A stretch of DNA of 6,156 nt. It comes from Bacteroidales bacterium. GTDB taxonomy: Bacteria; Bacteroidota; Bacteroidia; Bacteroidales; WCHB1-69. Each line of letters starts with the position of its first letter. The first letter of the stretch is position 1. The stretch is from contig JAIRTU010000124.1 in NCBI GenBank assembly GCA_031254735.1, positions 1-6,156 of the forward strand, given 5' to 3'. Below are positions 5,789-6,156 of the stretch, piece by piece. The position numbers and the translations under genes are program-made. A model generated the notes under the pieces. It was not told the DNA's origin. It saw only the letters and a list, made by a program, of their open reading frames with translations, and did not search any database.

Positions 5789-6156
5789 ATGAGTAAAAAA
5801 AATGTATTTTCTGTGGGTGCAAAATTACGAAGAAAAATGGTTTTGCACGGGGCAAACAACGCTACAAATGTTACACTTGTGGTCGTCAATTTATAGCAAG
5901 AAATCAGGTTTCCAACGAGGAACTCTGGCAGTTGTATTCGAGTGGCAAACAAACATATTTGCAGTTGGCAGAACACATTGGCTGTTCAACAAAAACCATT
6001 CAACGCAAGTTAGATAAAGTATTGATAAGCAAACGTAAAGAGTTTTCCTGCAAAGCGGTTGTGATAATGGACACGACATATTTTGGTCGAGGTTGGGGCG
6101 TGATGGTGTTTAAGAATGCCCTTGACGGTGCGATTTTATTTAAGCAGTATGTCCGT
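5789..6156 (+). CDS. IS transposase, zinc-ribbon/HTH/DDE type (partial, frame break near the start)
   Basis: The frame open from 5797 to the window edge (120 codons) encodes a zinc ribbon with Cys pairs CIFC and CYTC around KKNGFARGKQRYK. Next come GRQFIARN, a helix-turn-helix-like stretch (TYLQLAEHIGCSTKTIQRKL), and the start of a DDE nuclease domain (VVIMDTTYFGRGWGVMVFK, whose Asp is probably the first catalytic acid). The pattern resembles Bacteroidota transposases that I recall being named IS256 family, variant Zn-binding type. A relation to IS1 is the alternative. The expected start, ATG AGT at 5789-5794, is followed by eight A residues and then TGT; nine (or six) would be needed to enter the zinc-ribbon frame. 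In its own frame the ATG runs to a stop at 5893-5895. The working frame has no ATG or GTG before the first Cys. Slippage, inactivation or a sequencing error are all possible. The C-terminus lies beyond the window. Confidence 0.75.

Larger units (their letters stand above)
5729..6156 (+). mobile_element. Left part of an insertion sequence (continues past the window)
   Basis: The element is called from the transposase at 5789 onwards. The left boundary is estimated near 5729-5731, where AGTAATGCTGGAAATAC begins. The GTAATGCTG there resembles the GGTGATGCTG terminus I recall for IS1, but the right end and target-site duplication lie outside the window, so the boundary may be off by tens of bases. 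It sits directly behind the lipoprotein gene in the same orientation and appears to interrupt the next gene. Confidence 0.6.

Overview
The window looks like AT-rich chromosomal DNA from a member of the Bacteroidota, most likely Bacteroidales. Three things point there. TAnnTTTG promoter elements lie upstream of most genes, usually without a Shine-Dalgarno sequence. The lysyl-tRNA synthetase has the long form with a C-terminal extension. Intergenic DNA carries AATTACG heptamer arrays. No species is claimed.

Layout. Bases 1-166 hold an edge fragment that is open on both strands; the minus-strand reading (start at 166, promoter element at 194-187) is slightly favoured. Bases 167-704 are a repeat-rich intergenic region with AATTACG arrays in direct and inverted orientation and a TATTAGT array near 605-625. 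A promoter at 662-669 drives an exported protein (705-2210) with a C-terminal SPOR (peptidoglycan-binding) domain. It converges on lysS (lysyl-tRNA synthetase, minus strand, 2239-3957) across only 28 bp. Bases 3958-4285 hold divergent promoters for lysS and for the next gene, plus a strong hairpin in the lysS leader.

On the right, 4355-5629 encodes a lipoprotein of unknown function with an internal tandem duplication and an unusual double signal-peptide-like N-terminus. One base after its stop comes a short signal-anchor ORF that appears to be cut off by an insertion sequence. The left part of this IS runs to the window end. It encodes a zinc-ribbon/HTH/DDE transposase whose obvious ATG is out of frame with the body of the protein because of an A8 run.

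How the genes fit together. LysS is housekeeping. The SPOR protein and the lipoprotein are envelope proteins with no visible functional link to it. I see no defence system, CRISPR array, biosynthetic cluster or RNA gene. The points most worth following are the A8 frame break in the transposase, the IS-truncated coupled gene, the lysS leader hairpin and the lipoprotein's duplication and double start.
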